Below, piece by piece: positions 16,581 to 25,579 of a stretch of 64,000 bases of DNA. Source of the DNA: Nitrososphaerota archaeon (GTDB lineage Archaea; Thermoproteota; Nitrososphaeria; Nitrososphaerales; Nitrosopumilaceae). The DNA lies in contig JAGWGB010000002.1 of the NCBI GenBank assembly GCA_028867595.1, forward strand, positions 1 to 64,000, in the 5' to 3' direction. The notes under the pieces were generated by a model that saw only the letters and a list, made by a program, of their open reading frames with translations, was not told where the DNA came from and ran no database searches. The position numbers and the translations under genes are program-made. The first letter of the stretch is position 1, and every line of letters starts with the position of its first letter.

Positions 16581-18116
16581 CTATCTTCTAGCTCTTCCAG
16601 TAGATGTTTTAAAATTGAAGAACTTGATCTTCTTCTTGGTTGATCTAGCGTGATGTCTTAGAAAATCATTGCTTGCAGCATGAATTGTCTTGAATTTGTT
16701 CTGCTTTAGAAATATGTTCCATGTGGTAACAAACTCGGTAAAGTCATCTTGATCATGTTGCGAATCTGACATTACATAGTGAGCTGCAGGGTAAACATCG
16801 GAGAGCTCAAGCGGTATTATTCCAAGATATGGGTTGTACTGGCAGAATTGCGTATCCTCGAAGACTTTTGCAAACTTCTTTTTTAATTTATTATATTCTG
16901 AAGACAGGTAAAATGGTTTCATTGCTCCGTCTGGAACAACTACGAGGTTCTTCTTGTCTGTCTTGAACTTGCGTACCATGTTGTGAAACCTTGTCACCTC
17001 CGGTCTGAACTGATCATCTCTTGAGAACAAAAAGATGGCGTTTTCCTTGAATCTGGGAGTGCCTTGGGATAGAAATGAAGTATTTGAGGTGAAAACTGAT
17101 GTAGATTCAAAGAGTTTTGGGTGAGCTCGTGCCTTCTTTAGGGCATATTCCCATAAACGACCCTCATCGATAGCCTGCTTTACCCTGTCCACCTCTGCCT
17201 TTATTGAATAGAGGTTATGAAGGGCTAGGTTGTTTATCTTATCATCCCTTGAAAGAGAGAGGATCTCCTTTGGCTTGAATTTGGTGCACACCTCACACGT
17301 ACAAGAAAAATACGATATCTCATCAAGATGGGTTGTGCCGTCTTCTGTAATGTATCTGTCATGCTTTGCGTACAGCATGTATGACGCAGAATCGAATGTA
17401 TCACAACCGAGTGCAACCGCAAGAGGAATTGTAAGGGGATGGCCTGCCCCAAAGAGATGAAGCGGAATTGAATCTGGCATCTCTTTTTTTGCAGTAATTA
17501 TCATCTGCGCCAAAAGCCTGTACTCATATGATTCCATAAACTCAACCGGACTTCCTAATGCTAGCATTTGAAAACCATGTTCTACAAGAGCTCTTGTTGA
17601 CTTTCTAACAAGATCGGAATATTCACTTCCCTGAATTGGACCAACCCATATCTGACCATTGTTGTCTCTTGCATCAAGCGTCTCTTTTGAGACCTTGAGT
17701 GTATGGTTGACGTATTCTATTGCTCTTTTCTTTGGTAGGCCAAAACCGGTTGGCTTGTCAAGAGGAATTGCAAAATCTGTTGCGATCTTTTTCTCAAACT
17801 CTGCCATTGCTTTGTAGTTTGTGTCGATATCCCCATATTCCAGAACTTGGTATCCGCCTGAATCTGTCATGACTGCACCATCGTAATTAATTATACTGTG
17901 GATTCCATTTTTCGTTACTTCATCATCATACTGTTTTAGTGTAATGTAGGCATTTGTTATGACAAGATCAAAACCCATCTCTCTAATTTTTTTGGCAGGA
18001 ATTGATTGCTTGACAGGATGTATTACTGGTACATACGCTGGTGTCTCCACCTTGCCATGATTTGTATGCAGTATTCCTATTCTTCCTGCAAGGTCTGACT
18101 TTTTTATCTCAAACAT
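16581..18116 (-). CDS. tgtA: Archaeosine tRNA-guanine transglycosylase (ArcTGT)
   Basis: A 511-residue enzyme. The catalytic TIM-barrel (about 1-345) carries the nucleophile-region motif TDSGGYQVLEYGDID and the zinc motif CTCEVC with a downstream His. It replaces guanine 15 in tRNA D-loops with preQ0, the first step to archaeosine. After residue 345 there is one additional domain (LGIIPLELSDVYPAAHYV) resembling that of archaeosine synthase ArcS, but I see no C-terminal PUA domain, and the protein is shorter than the roughly 580-650 residues of euryarchaeal ArcTGT. It precedes the Fap7-like gene's stop by 34 nt, probably co-transcribed. Confidence 0.92.
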   Translation of the reverse strand: MFEIKKSDLAGRIGILHTNHGKVETPAYVPVIHPVKQSIPAKKIREMGFDLVITNAYITLKQYDDEVTKNGIHSIINYDGAVMTDSGGYQVLEYGDIDTNYKAMAEFEKKIATDFAIPLDKPTGFGLPKKRAIEYVNHTLKVSKETLDARDNNGQIWVGPIQGSEYSDLVRKSTRALVEHGFQMLALGSPVEFMESYEYRLLAQMIITAKKEMPDSIPLHLFGAGHPLTIPLAVALGCDTFDSASYMLYAKHDRYITEDGTTHLDEISYFSCTCEVCTKFKPKEILSLSRDDKINNLALHNLYSIKAEVDRVKQAIDEGRLWEYALKKARAHPKLFESTSVFTSNTSFLSQGTPRFKENAIFLFSRDDQFRPEVTRFHNMVRKFKTDKKNLVVVPDGAMKPFYLSSEYNKLKKKFAKVFEDTQFCQYNPYLGIIPLELSDVYPAAHYVMSDSQHDQDDFTEFVTTWNIFLKQNKFKTIHAASNDFLRHHARSTKKKIKFFNFKTSTGRARR

Positions 18117-18150
18117 TTCATATCTTCATTTTATTCAACGTAATTTGAAC

Positions 18151-18702
18151 CTAGTATGGGAAAAATCGCTTGAGGTCACCTTTTTTTGAAACTACCTTTA
18201 GCCAGTCAACACTATCTTCTCTTGTTTTGCCTTTTGCAAAAAGCAGTTCAATTCTTTTCACCGTTTCTGTAATGGATCTGTTTGTAGTATCAAACTGGAA
18301 TGTCTTTTTTCTTCCAATGTTTTTTATGGTATCATAATATGTGATTCCTAGAATCTCAGAACCAAGATTTTCGATCGTTTTTTTCTTAGTATATCTCCTT
18401 TTCTTATATGATCTTTCTAAGCTGTAGGGACTACGTCTCAATACTATGGCATATTTCACCTTGTTCTTTGAGACTACGTATGGAGCTAAATGTCCTACAA
18501 GAAGCGCATTTTCTGGCATCTTTTTATCAAGAACCTTCTTTAGTTTCTTAACATCTACGTCGAACGCATCTGTGTTTTTTTTAGCTATTCCTTCATCTAT
18601 TGCGATCCTATTTACGTCAACTATCTCTAGTCTGTGTTTTTTTGCAAGTATTCTTGCTACTGTGTGTTTTCCAGTTCCCGGATTTCCAGTTATTACATTC
18701 AA
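18151..18702 (-). CDS. Adenylate kinase 6/Fap7-like NTPase
   Basis: A 183-residue P-loop protein (ITGNPGTGKHTVARIL, residues 4-19) with short lid and AMP-site features (LLVGHLAPYVV, LRRSPYSLERSYKKRRY). The AK6/Fap7 family combines adenylate kinase and ATPase activity and assists final maturation of the small ribosomal subunit with uS11. No separate LID zinc motif, as expected. It is divergent from YchF and upstream of tgtA. Confidence 0.82.
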   Translation of the reverse strand: MNVITGNPGTGKHTVARILAKKHRLEIVDVNRIAIDEGIAKKNTDAFDVDVKKLKKVLDKKMPENALLVGHLAPYVVSKNKVKYAIVLRRSPYSLERSYKKRRYTKKKTIENLGSEILGITYYDTIKNIGRKKTFQFDTTNRSITETVKRIELLFAKGKTREDSVDWLKVVSKKGDLKRFFPY

Positions 18703-18812
18703 TGAATGGAATGAAATTGAAATTTAATTAAACACTTCTGATATCGCCCTTCCCGTTCCCTTTATTATTTCCTCATCAATACTAATAAGAGCAATTCTTA
18801 GACTGAAATTAC

Positions 18813-20006
18813 ATGCAGATAGGACTGTTGGGTAAAACAAATGTGGGAAAATCTACCTTCTTTTCAGCCGCTACCCAGACAACTGCTCAGATTGGAAATT
18901 ATCCATTTACTACAATTGAACCAAACGTTGGCATCGCCTATGTCAAAGCAGACTGTGCATGCAAACATTTTGGCATAAATCACATTCATCAATTCTGTAT
19001 AAAGGGTACTAGGTACATTCCAGTTAAACTAATAGATGTTGCAGGCCTTGTGCCAGGAGCCCATGAAGGAAAGGGACTGGGAAACAAGTTTCTTGATGAT
19101 GCAAGACAAGCCGAAGTACTGATTCACGTTGTGGATGCATCAGGATCAACTGACATACAAGGCCAACCAGTTCCTCCAGGCACCCACAAACCGCTTGAGG
19201 ATGTAAAGTTTGTAGAAGAAGAATTTGATCAATGGATGAAACAGATACTTCATAGAGAATGGCCAAAGCTTACAAGAGAACTTGAAAGCAAGAGCGGCAA
19301 GATTATTCAATCAATCACCCAAAGATTCAGCGGGCTTGGAATATCTGAATATGATATTGAGGTAGTAATGCATCACCTGAATCTGCAAACAAAAAAACCA
19401 CTAGAGTGGGGTGAAGATGATATTCTTTCATTTGTTAGAGAATTAAGAAAGAGAACAAAACCGATCTTAATTGCTGCAAACAAGGCAGATCTATGTCATG
19501 ATCTTGGAGTCTTGGGTGACCTAAAAAAAATACACAGTACCACTGCATGTAGTGCAGAAACTGAACTTTTGCTAAGAAAGGCTGCAAAGGCAGGACTTAT
19601 AGAGTATCTTCCAGGTGAAAAAACTTTCAAGATCAAAGATGGAGTTAGCCTCAACCCGCAGCAGCAAAAGGCGCTAGACCTTGCCCAAAAGGTTATGGAA
19701 AAGATCGGAGGAACTGGAATCCAAGAAAGTTTGGATTCCGCATGTTTTGATCTATTGAAGTTAATTGTGGTCTTCCCAGTTGAAGACGAATCAAAACTAT
19801 CAAACAAGAATGGTGTGGTGCTTCCAGACGCAAGGCTACTTCCCACAGGTTCTACTGCAAGAGACTTGGCAAGAACCATTCATGAGGATCTTGCAAAAGG
19901 ATTTCTATATGCGGTGGACGCCAAGACAAAACAGCGGGTTGGCGCAGAGCATCAATTAAAAAACGGTGATGTGTTGAAGATAATGTCAACACTAAGTAGG
20001 GGATAG
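18813..20006 (+). CDS. YchF/OLA1-type Obg-related NTPase
   Basis: A 397-residue protein with G1 ([14 protein letters not shown], residues 4-17), G3 ([16 protein letters not shown]), G4 (ANKADL) and a C-terminal TGS domain ending in a KNGDVLKI-type strand. The G4 is NKAD, as in archaeal members. An extra [15 protein letters not shown] segment near residue 50 is a Cys/His-rich insertion. The role is ribosome-associated translation or stress control, with guanine or adenine nucleotide preference not readable here. Kae1 follows after a single base. Confidence 0.88.
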   Translation: MQIGLLGKTNVGKSTFFSAATQTTAQIGNYPFTTIEPNVGIAYVKADCACKHFGINHIHQFCIKGTRYIPVKLIDVAGLVPGAHEGKGLGNKFLDDARQAEVLIHVVDASGSTDIQGQPVPPGTHKPLEDVKFVEEEFDQWMKQILHREWPKLTRELESKSGKIIQSITQRFSGLGISEYDIEVVMHHLNLQTKKPLEWGEDDILSFVRELRKRTKPILIAANKADLCHDLGVLGDLKKIHSTTACSAETELLLRKAAKAGLIEYLPGEKTFKIKDGVSLNPQQQKALDLAQKVMEKIGGTGIQESLDSACFDLLKLIVVFPVEDESKLSNKNGVVLPDARLLPTGSTARDLARTIHEDLAKGFLYAVDAKTKQRVGAEHQLKNGDVLKIMSTLSRG

Positions 20007-20007
20007 A

Positions 20008-20991
20008 ATGCTTTGTCTTGGAATCGAGAGTACAGCTCACACATTTTCGTGTGCCGTTATTGAGAAAAAAGGAAAAAACGGCAAGATTCTCTCCGATGTT
20101 AGGAAGATCTACCGACCTCCTGATGGTGAAGGGATACATCCACGAGAGGCATCAAGACATCACGCTGAACATTCTCCACAAGTGCTCTCAGAATGTCTTG
20201 AAAAGGCTAATGTGAAAATTGCCAACCTTGATATGGTTTCATATGCAGCAGGTCCAGGTCTTGGACCATGTCTTAGAATTGGAGCAGTTGTAGCAAGATC
20301 TCTTGCCTCATACTATGACATACCTGTCTATCCTGTAAACCATGCATTGGGACACATTGAACTTGGCAAAATGCTAACGGGAGCACGAGATCCACTTGTC
20401 TTACTCGTATCAGGGGGCCATACAATGATTCTTGCATTTCTAGGCAAAAAATGGCGAGTATTTGGAGAGACACTTGATATCACACTCGGACAACTGTTGG
20501 ACCAGATTGGTAGACATGCTGGATTTGCATCACCTTGCGGTCAAAAGATCGAGGAACTTGCATCAAAATCATCGAGTTATGAGCCTTTGCCATACGTTGT
20601 AAAAGGAAACGATGTTTCCTTTTCAGGACTTTTTTCCGCCACGAAACAAATAATGTCAAAGGGGTTGGAGACTGCATGTTTTTCTCTACAGGAAACAGCA
20701 TTTTCAATGGTTGGCGAAGCAGTGGAAAGAGCACTTTCTTTTACGGGAAAGAAAGAATTTCTAATTGTTGGGGGAGTAGCAGCAAACAAAAGGCTATCCG
20801 AGATACTTCAAAGTATATGCAAAAGGCATAATTGCAAATTCTATGTCTCCCCAAAGGAGTATGCGGGCGATTGTGGCTCGCAGATTTCATGGGTCGGGTT
20901 GCTAGAATCTTCAAAAAAGGACGGGGCTAGGCTAGAAAATACGTTTGTAAGACAATCGTGGAGAATAGATTCTGTAGAAATTCCTTACTGA
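20008..20991 (+). CDS. kae1: Kae1, tRNA threonylcarbamoyladenosine (t6A37) synthase subunit
   Basis: A 327-residue ASKHA-fold protein beginning LGIESTAHTFSCAV, with the metal-binding HHAEH segment (ASRHHAEHSP), the nucleotide-binding LVSGGHTMIL and a C-terminal CGSQISWVG containing an acidic/amide metal ligand. It transfers threonylcarbamoyl to A37 of ANN-decoding tRNAs in the KEOPS complex. Bud32, its regulator kinase, is encoded as a separate gene at 21362, not fused as in many Euryarchaeota. The gene is 1 nt after YchF. Confidence 0.95.
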   Translation: MLCLGIESTAHTFSCAVIEKKGKNGKILSDVRKIYRPPDGEGIHPREASRHHAEHSPQVLSECLEKANVKIANLDMVSYAAGPGLGPCLRIGAVVARSLASYYDIPVYPVNHALGHIELGKMLTGARDPLVLLVSGGHTMILAFLGKKWRVFGETLDITLGQLLDQIGRHAGFASPCGQKIEELASKSSSYEPLPYVVKGNDVSFSGLFSATKQIMSKGLETACFSLQETAFSMVGEAVERALSFTGKKEFLIVGGVAANKRLSEILQSICKRHNCKFYVSPKEYAGDCGSQISWVGLLESSKKDGARLENTFVRQSWRIDSVEIPY

Positions 20992-21314
20992 TCTTTGTAA
21001 TTTGACATGGCTTCATGCACTGCCTTTTCCCATTTTCCGTTGCTAAAGACCCCAAACTTGAAAGTCTTCTCGCCCTCATCTGTCTTTATCGTTATTCGAA
21101 GTTTTTTGATAAATCTCCCCTCCTTGGATACCTCGATTATCTGATTAAGCTTCGATTCCATTACAGTATCGCCAAACTTTTTAGAAAAATCTGCAATTCT
21201 TCCCTCCGTTTTGTCAAAGGCAATTCTCATGTTTGTCAGCGTAAGAATTCCCGGACCTAATTTGTCCTCAGAACAATCTTCCTGCATGATTTTTTTCTCG
21301 TTTGGTAGCAGCAT
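20985..21314 (-). CDS. GRAM/PH-like domain protein, unknown function
   Basis: A 109-residue, mainly beta protein with the pattern GPGILTLTNMRIAFD followed by further strands and a final helix (WEKAVHEAMSNYKDQ), which resembles GRAM or bacterial PH domains that bind lipid or protein surfaces. Family assignment is tentative. It is inserted, antisense, between kae1 and bud32, overlapping the 3' end of kae1 by 7 nt. Confidence 0.6.
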   Translation of the reverse strand: MLLPNEKKIMQEDCSEDKLGPGILTLTNMRIAFDKTEGRIADFSKKFGDTVMESKLNQIIEVSKEGRFIKKLRITIKTDEGEKTFKFGVFSNGKWEKAVHEAMSNYKDQ

Positions 21315-21361
21315 TGGGTTTCGTCTCTCACTCTGTGTTATAATTGTAACTTAAATTATGA

Positions 21362-22003
21362 GTGGGAATATCTGCAATATTGTTGAGACTTGTAAAGAAG
21401 GGGGCAGAAGCTGATATATATCTAACAACATGGGACAAAAAAAAATCTATTCTAAAAATTAGAAAAAGAAAAGAATATCGCAATGAGATACTTGACAATA
21501 GAATTCGTACATTGAGGACTGTACGAGAAGCAAAGATGATCTCAGAGGTTAAACAGTTTGGAATCAGTACACCGCTTGTTTATTTTGTAGATCCAAAAAA
21601 ATTTGAAATATATCTACAATTCATCAAGGGAAGACTTGTGCGAGATCTCTCAAACAAAATGATAATAAAAACATGTGAAAAAATTGGAAGAATAGTTGCC
21701 ACTTTACATAAGAATGGTGTCATGCATGGCGATCTTACTACATCGAATTTTATACTTTCACATAATAAATTGGTGATTCTGGATTTTGGGTTATCGCAAA
21801 GAACCGAAAGAATAGAAGATCATGCCATTGATCTTAGGCTATTCAAGGAGGTGTTAAACAGCGCTCATGTTGAGATAGTGGAGCCTTCATGGTCATCATT
21901 TTTGAAAGGTTATGGCAAAATTATAGGAATGCAAAGAAAAGAACAGGTTGTCATGCAAGTCTCAGTTATAGAAAAGAGAGGTAGATACGCAAATGTTGTC
22001 TAG
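21362..22003 (+). CDS. bud32: Bud32 (PRPK-like) atypical kinase/ATPase of KEOPS
   Basis: A 213-residue minimal kinase: an N-lobe with KKGAEADIYLT and a Lys in a KIRKRKEYR stretch, a catalytic loop HGDLTTSNFI and metal-binding ILDFGLSQ. It lacks a large C-lobe, as the family does. It regulates Kae1 in t6A synthesis. The start is GTG at 21362. It overlaps the ITPase gene by 11 nt and so is translationally coupled with it. Confidence 0.93.
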   Translation: MGISAILLRLVKKGAEADIYLTTWDKKKSILKIRKRKEYRNEILDNRIRTLRTVREAKMISEVKQFGISTPLVYFVDPKKFEIYLQFIKGRLVRDLSNKMIIKTCEKIGRIVATLHKNGVMHGDLTTSNFILSHNKLVILDFGLSQRTERIEDHAIDLRLFKEVLNSAHVEIVEPSWSSFLKGYGKIIGMQRKEQVVMQVSVIEKRGRYANVV

Positions 22004-22556
22004 TCTTTATTTTGCTTCATCAAATCAAAACAAGTTTGAGGAAGCAAAATCAATTCTATCAGAATTTGGAATATCTCTCAAGTTTTTCAAATGTAGCCTT
22101 GAGGAGATTCAGGCAGATACCTTGGAAGAGATAGCACAATACAAGGCAAATCTTGCATATCGCCTTTGTTCAAAACCTGTCATAGTGGAGGATGCTGGAT
22201 TGTTTATTACTGCACTGAAAGGTTTTCCGGGGCCATATTCATCATTTGTATTTGACACCATAGGAAACAAGGGGATCCTCAAGATGTTATCAAAACAAAG
22301 ACGTGCCCTTTTCCAATCTGTTATTGCATATTGTGAAAGAAAACAAGATGTCATGCTGTTTGAGGCCAGTGTACAAGGAAAGATATCTAAAAAATTGCAG
22401 GGTAAAAGATGGGGATATGATCCAATATTTATCCCAGAGGGACAGACAGTGACATATTCTCAACTAAAAAACAAGAATAAAGTTTCACACAGATATCTTG
22501 CGCTAAGAAAATTTGCTAATTGGTATCTGCATAAGCAGATATCCAGCGGTCGATGA
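21993..22556 (+). CDS. XTP/dITP pyrophosphatase (HAM1/RdgB)
   Basis: A 187-residue protein with the HAM1 nucleotide motif FASSNQNKFEEAKSIL (residues 7-22) and the EDAGLFITALKGFPGPYSS active-site segment. It hydrolyses deaminated purine triphosphates such as dITP and XTP, keeping them out of nucleic acids. Full length for the family. The 3' end overlaps the convergent TYW1 gene by 41 nt. Confidence 0.93.
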   Translation: MLSSLYFASSNQNKFEEAKSILSEFGISLKFFKCSLEEIQADTLEEIAQYKANLAYRLCSKPVIVEDAGLFITALKGFPGPYSSFVFDTIGNKGILKMLSKQRRALFQSVIAYCERKQDVMLFEASVQGKISKKLQGKRWGYDPIFIPEGQTVTYSQLKNKNKVSHRYLALRKFANWYLHKQISSGR

Positions 22557-23547
22557 ATCGCTTTTTGTTCTGCAAAATAACAATTTTTGAAATATCACTT
22601 TCATCCATTACTGAATACATGCCGCTCTGATTTGCTAATTCGCTTGAAAAATGTCTTACCTCTGACATGTACAACATGTCTGAATACGCTAGTCTGTTGG
22701 CTGAACGCCCCACGTGCATGTAAGATTTTATTTCTATAAAGTGAACATTGCCACGATTTACCATCTCAGTATATTGTGGAATTAATTGATCAGTTTCATT
22801 ATGTCCTCTGATCAAAGTGATGCGTAGAACTGATCTAGTATTATCAAGTTTTGATAGTATGTCAAGACTAGCATTCCATCTCTCCCATGCATCTTTGTAT
22901 TTTGGTCTATTGACAAGCTTGAATACCTCTTCGTTAGGAGCGTTTGTGGATAGGTACAACTGTGTTGGCAGTGCATCCTCATCACGCAACCTTTCAAGCA
23001 TATCAGGCTCTTGTCCATTTGTGACCAAGAATATGGATTTTGTGGCGGGAAGCTGTTTGAGATATTTTATCAATTCCGGCAGTTGAGGGTACATCGTGGG
23101 TTCACCTGAAAGAGATATTGCATAATGGCTTGGAAGGAGTGACTCGTCAATCTTTTTCTTGTCACTTTTAACATCTCCATAATGGCCCATTATCAATCTC
23201 TCACGCTCCTCCATTAATTTTGAAAGAATCACTTCAGGTGGAGCAACTTTTTCAGATGGCATCTGCATTGCACTGTAAAATTCCATAGGGCGCCAACAAT
23301 AGACACATCTGTTTTCACAAAACATGCCTGCAGGAGAAAATTCCATGCATCTATGAGTTGATATGCCGTAAAACTTGTGCTTATAACAATCGCCTTCATT
23401 TCTGAAAGATTTTTTTGTCCAATGGCACAGTTCTACAGTACCATGATCAGCAACACCATATTTTGCCTTTTTTAGTTGATTTAAAATCATTGGTTTTATC
23501 TGGATAAACTCATCATTTGCTTCGATAGTCTCCCCAGAACAACTCAT
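22516..23547 (-). CDS. taw1: 4-demethylwyosine synthase TYW1/Taw1
   Basis: A 343-residue radical SAM enzyme with the cluster motif Cys77-x3-Cys81-x2-Cys84 (FCENRCVYC) and three further cysteines, Cys41, Cys54 and Cys67, spaced 13 and 13 as in the second cluster of Pyrococcus Taw1. It converts N1-methylguanosine 37 of tRNA-Phe to 4-demethylwyosine using pyruvate, the first wyosine step. No N-terminal flavodoxin domain, as in archaea. Confidence 0.95.
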   Translation of the reverse strand: MSCSGETIEANDEFIQIKPMILNQLKKAKYGVADHGTVELCHWTKKSFRNEGDCYKHKFYGISTHRCMEFSPAGMFCENRCVYCWRPMEFYSAMQMPSEKVAPPEVILSKLMEERERLIMGHYGDVKSDKKKIDESLLPSHYAISLSGEPTMYPQLPELIKYLKQLPATKSIFLVTNGQEPDMLERLRDEDALPTQLYLSTNAPNEEVFKLVNRPKYKDAWERWNASLDILSKLDNTRSVLRITLIRGHNETDQLIPQYTEMVNRGNVHFIEIKSYMHVGRSANRLAYSDMLYMSEVRHFSSELANQSGMYSVMDESDISKIVILQNKKRFIDRWISAYADTN

Positions 23548-23578
23548 GCTAAAATCTTCTACTTGGTTTTAATTAAAT

Positions 23579-23713
23579 CTACGTAGAATTTAGCATTGAG
23601 ACACATGGTGCGTTTTCCATCGGAACACAAAGTACGTGTCCTAGATAGATCATACTGTAGAAGATCACAGCTGCTGTGATTCCCATCGCAACATACCACA
23701 TTCTGAACTTCAT
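23579..23713 (-). CDS. 44-residue single-helix membrane protein
   Basis: The frame runs from ATG at 23713 to TAG. It has a short basic N-terminus (MKFRM), one hydrophobic helix (YVAMGITAAVIFYSMIYLG), then an outside tail with two cysteines (LCVPMENAPC). A TATA-like GTTTATTA on the minus strand (23738-23745) is about 28 nt upstream. Too short for routine gene finders. The paired cysteines and membrane anchor suggest a small subunit of a respiratory or transport complex (inference). Confidence 0.5.
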   Translation of the reverse strand: MKFRMWYVAMGITAAVIFYSMIYLGHVLCVPMENAPCVSMLNST

Positions 23714-23737
23714 ATTTGCGAATATTTTTTCTGTTAG

Positions 23738-23745
23738 TAATAAAC
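23738..23745 (-). promoter_or_regulatory. TATA element for the 44-residue membrane ORF
   Basis: On the minus strand GTTTATTA lies about 28 nt before the ATG at 23713. Confidence 0.4.
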
Positions 23746-23878
23746 TTACGGGTAATTGTCAGTAAAAGTACTAAATCTTTAAAGATCAGTTGATTTGTTT
23801 TTCAAATTAAATATCTATTGCGAATCTAAAACCTACTTGGTAAATACATGGCATAGGCACAAGAATCACAAAAACTAT

Positions 23879-23886
23879 CTTATATG
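23879..23886 (+). promoter_or_regulatory. TATA element of the alcohol dehydrogenase gene
   Basis: TTATATGA lies about 25 nt before the ATG at 23907, fitting a leaderless transcript. Confidence 0.55.
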
Positions 23887-23906
23887 ACATGTTACTATGT
23901 TGAGGC

Positions 23907-24959
23907 ATGCAGGCAGCAAGAATTGTTAAGATCAAAGAACCTCTAGAAGTTCAAAATCTCGAAACTCCAAAACCTAAAGGATCTCAAGTACTCATCAAAG
24001 TAGAATCTGCCGGCGTGTGTCACAGTGATATCCATCTTTGGGATGGGGGTTATGAAGGTCCAGGGGGCCAAATAATGAAGACGACTGATAGAGGCGTCAA
24101 GTATCCACTAACTCCAGGTCATGAAGTTGCAGGTGTTATAGAAAGCATGGGCGAAGAGGTAGAGGGATTTGCAAAAAATGACAAAGTTCTAGTGTTTCCA
24201 TGGATTGGTGAGGGACTATGCCCTGCTTGTAGAGTGGGCGAGGAAAACTTGTGTGACAAGCCAAGATCTCTTGGAGTTTATAATGATGGTGGTTATGCAG
24301 AATATGTTCTAGTTCCAAGCTACAAATATCTTGCAAAGATTCATGATTTGAGTACTGACATTAGTGCACCATTGTCATGTTCAGCTCTAACTGCATATGG
24401 TGCAGTTAAAAATGCGCAGTTGAAACCTAACGATAACGTTGTGATTGTAGGGGCCGGAGGGCTAGGATTGATGGGAATGCAATTGGCAAAAGCAATTACT
24501 GGTGCAAGAATAATTGCGATGGATATTAGTGACGATAAACTAAAGATAGCAAAACAAAATGGTGCGGATCTTACTGTTAATTCAAAAAACGAAGATCCTG
24601 TAAAGGCTATAATGGAATTGACCGGAAATCTCGGCGCTGATGCAGTAATAGACTTTGTTAACGGAAGCAAGACTGTTGAAACAGACATGCAGATACTCAG
24701 ACGACGAGCACGTGTGGTTCTTGTTGGGTTGTTTGGAGGTGCATTACAACTAAATCTCGTATCTATGCCTACAAGAGCATACAAGCTAATTGGTTCTTAC
24801 ACTGGTTCTATGCCTGACATGTTAGAGCTAGTGTCACTTGCACGACGAGATATCATAAAACCTGTAATCTCAAATAAATTCAAGCTAAATCAGGCAACAG
24901 AGGCATTAACAATGCTAAAAGAAGGAAAAATAATTGGACGCGGAATCATAAATCCGTAG
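23907..24959 (+). CDS. Zinc-dependent alcohol dehydrogenase (MDR family, Sulfolobus ADH type)
   Basis: A 350-residue MDR enzyme. The catalytic zinc site is seen in GVCHSDIHLW and GHEVAG. The structural zinc site reads GEGLCPACRVGEENLC, i.e. Glu plus three Cys in place of four Cys, the pattern known from Sulfolobus ADH. The cofactor fold is VIVGAGGLGLMGMQ, and the acidic MDIS after the second strand favours NAD over NADP. It interconverts alcohols and aldehydes or ketones; the physiological substrate is unknown. Monocistronic. Confidence 0.9.
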   Translation: MQAARIVKIKEPLEVQNLETPKPKGSQVLIKVESAGVCHSDIHLWDGGYEGPGGQIMKTTDRGVKYPLTPGHEVAGVIESMGEEVEGFAKNDKVLVFPWIGEGLCPACRVGEENLCDKPRSLGVYNDGGYAEYVLVPSYKYLAKIHDLSTDISAPLSCSALTAYGAVKNAQLKPNDNVVIVGAGGLGLMGMQLAKAITGARIIAMDISDDKLKIAKQNGADLTVNSKNEDPVKAIMELTGNLGADAVIDFVNGSKTVETDMQILRRRARVVLVGLFGGALQLNLVSMPTRAYKLIGSYTGSMPDMLELVSLARRDIIKPVISNKFKLNQATEALTMLKEGKIIGRGIINP

Positions 24960-25066
24960 GGCCTTTTTTGCTGCAAATCTTATACCAGTTATCCAAAATC
25001 AATCTATACAAGAAGATGGAATTCAGTTAAGATTAATACTGGATTGAAAAGGACTTGATTTTATGT

Positions 25067-25139
25067 GGCCCTTGTAGTACAGTGGCGAGTATAGGGGACT
25101 GTGGATCCCCGGACAGGGGTTCGATTCCCCTCAAGGGCC
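25067..25139 (+). tRNA. tRNA-His (anticodon GUG) with encoded G-1
   Basis: Acceptor GCCCTTG/CAAGGGC, anticodon stem-loop GGGGA-CTGTGGA-TCCCC giving GUG, T arm AGGGG-TTCGATT-CCCCT. The base before the acceptor is G (25067) and the base after it is C (25139), which is the G-1:C73 pair that is the histidine identity element, so G-1 is genome-encoded. CCA is not encoded. Flanked by a perfect 10-base inverted repeat (see findings). Confidence 0.95.
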
Positions 25140-25194
25140 TTTAATCTTAATTCAGAATATAATTCTGGAATGGTTGAAAACGTGCCGTTATTTG

Positions 25195-25542
25195 TCAGAA
25201 TATGCCAAACTTGCTAGATTCCATTTCTTCTTTTATTGCAAGTTTTATCCTACAATCGTCACGAATGACTTTTTGATCAAGCCAGTTCAAAAACTTGTGT
25301 TCTATGGTCTTTCCTTTTATTTTTTCAAAGTCTGGTCCCAACTGATCAGACAATTTTCTTACAAGTGACATATTAACACATACAACATAAAAATGCCAGC
25401 CAAAGGCAAATTCTGAATCCGTCACAATAAAATCATTTTCTCCATGAACCATCTGTTCAAGTTTACTTAGTGTTGTTATGATTGCTTTACTGGTCGTTTC
25501 ATAATCCGTTGCAGAAACATTGATGTTTAATCTATCTTCCAT
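25195..25542 (-). CDS. Protein of unknown function
   Basis: A 115-residue soluble protein with mixed alpha/beta character: a helix in ETTSKAIITTLSKLEQM, a strand-rich centre around FAFGWHFYVVCVN and a charged C-terminal helix. No motif I recognise. A TATA-like TTTATAAATA on the minus strand (near 25558-25567) sits about 20 nt before its ATG, so it may start its own transcript downstream of the methyltransferase gene. Confidence 0.6.
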   Translation of the reverse strand: MEDRLNINVSATDYETTSKAIITTLSKLEQMVHGENDFIVTDSEFAFGWHFYVVCVNMSLVRKLSDQLGPDFEKIKGKTIEHKFLNWLDQKVIRDDCRIKLAIKEEMESSKFGIF

Positions 25543-25579
25543 ATTCGCCTATACTATGTTTATAAATAAAAAGATGACT

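Noticed and set aside
25067-25139. Alternative tRNA-His boundary with acceptor GGCCCTT/AAGGGCC
   Set aside because: It would leave T at position 73; shifting by one gives the expected G-1:C73 pair.
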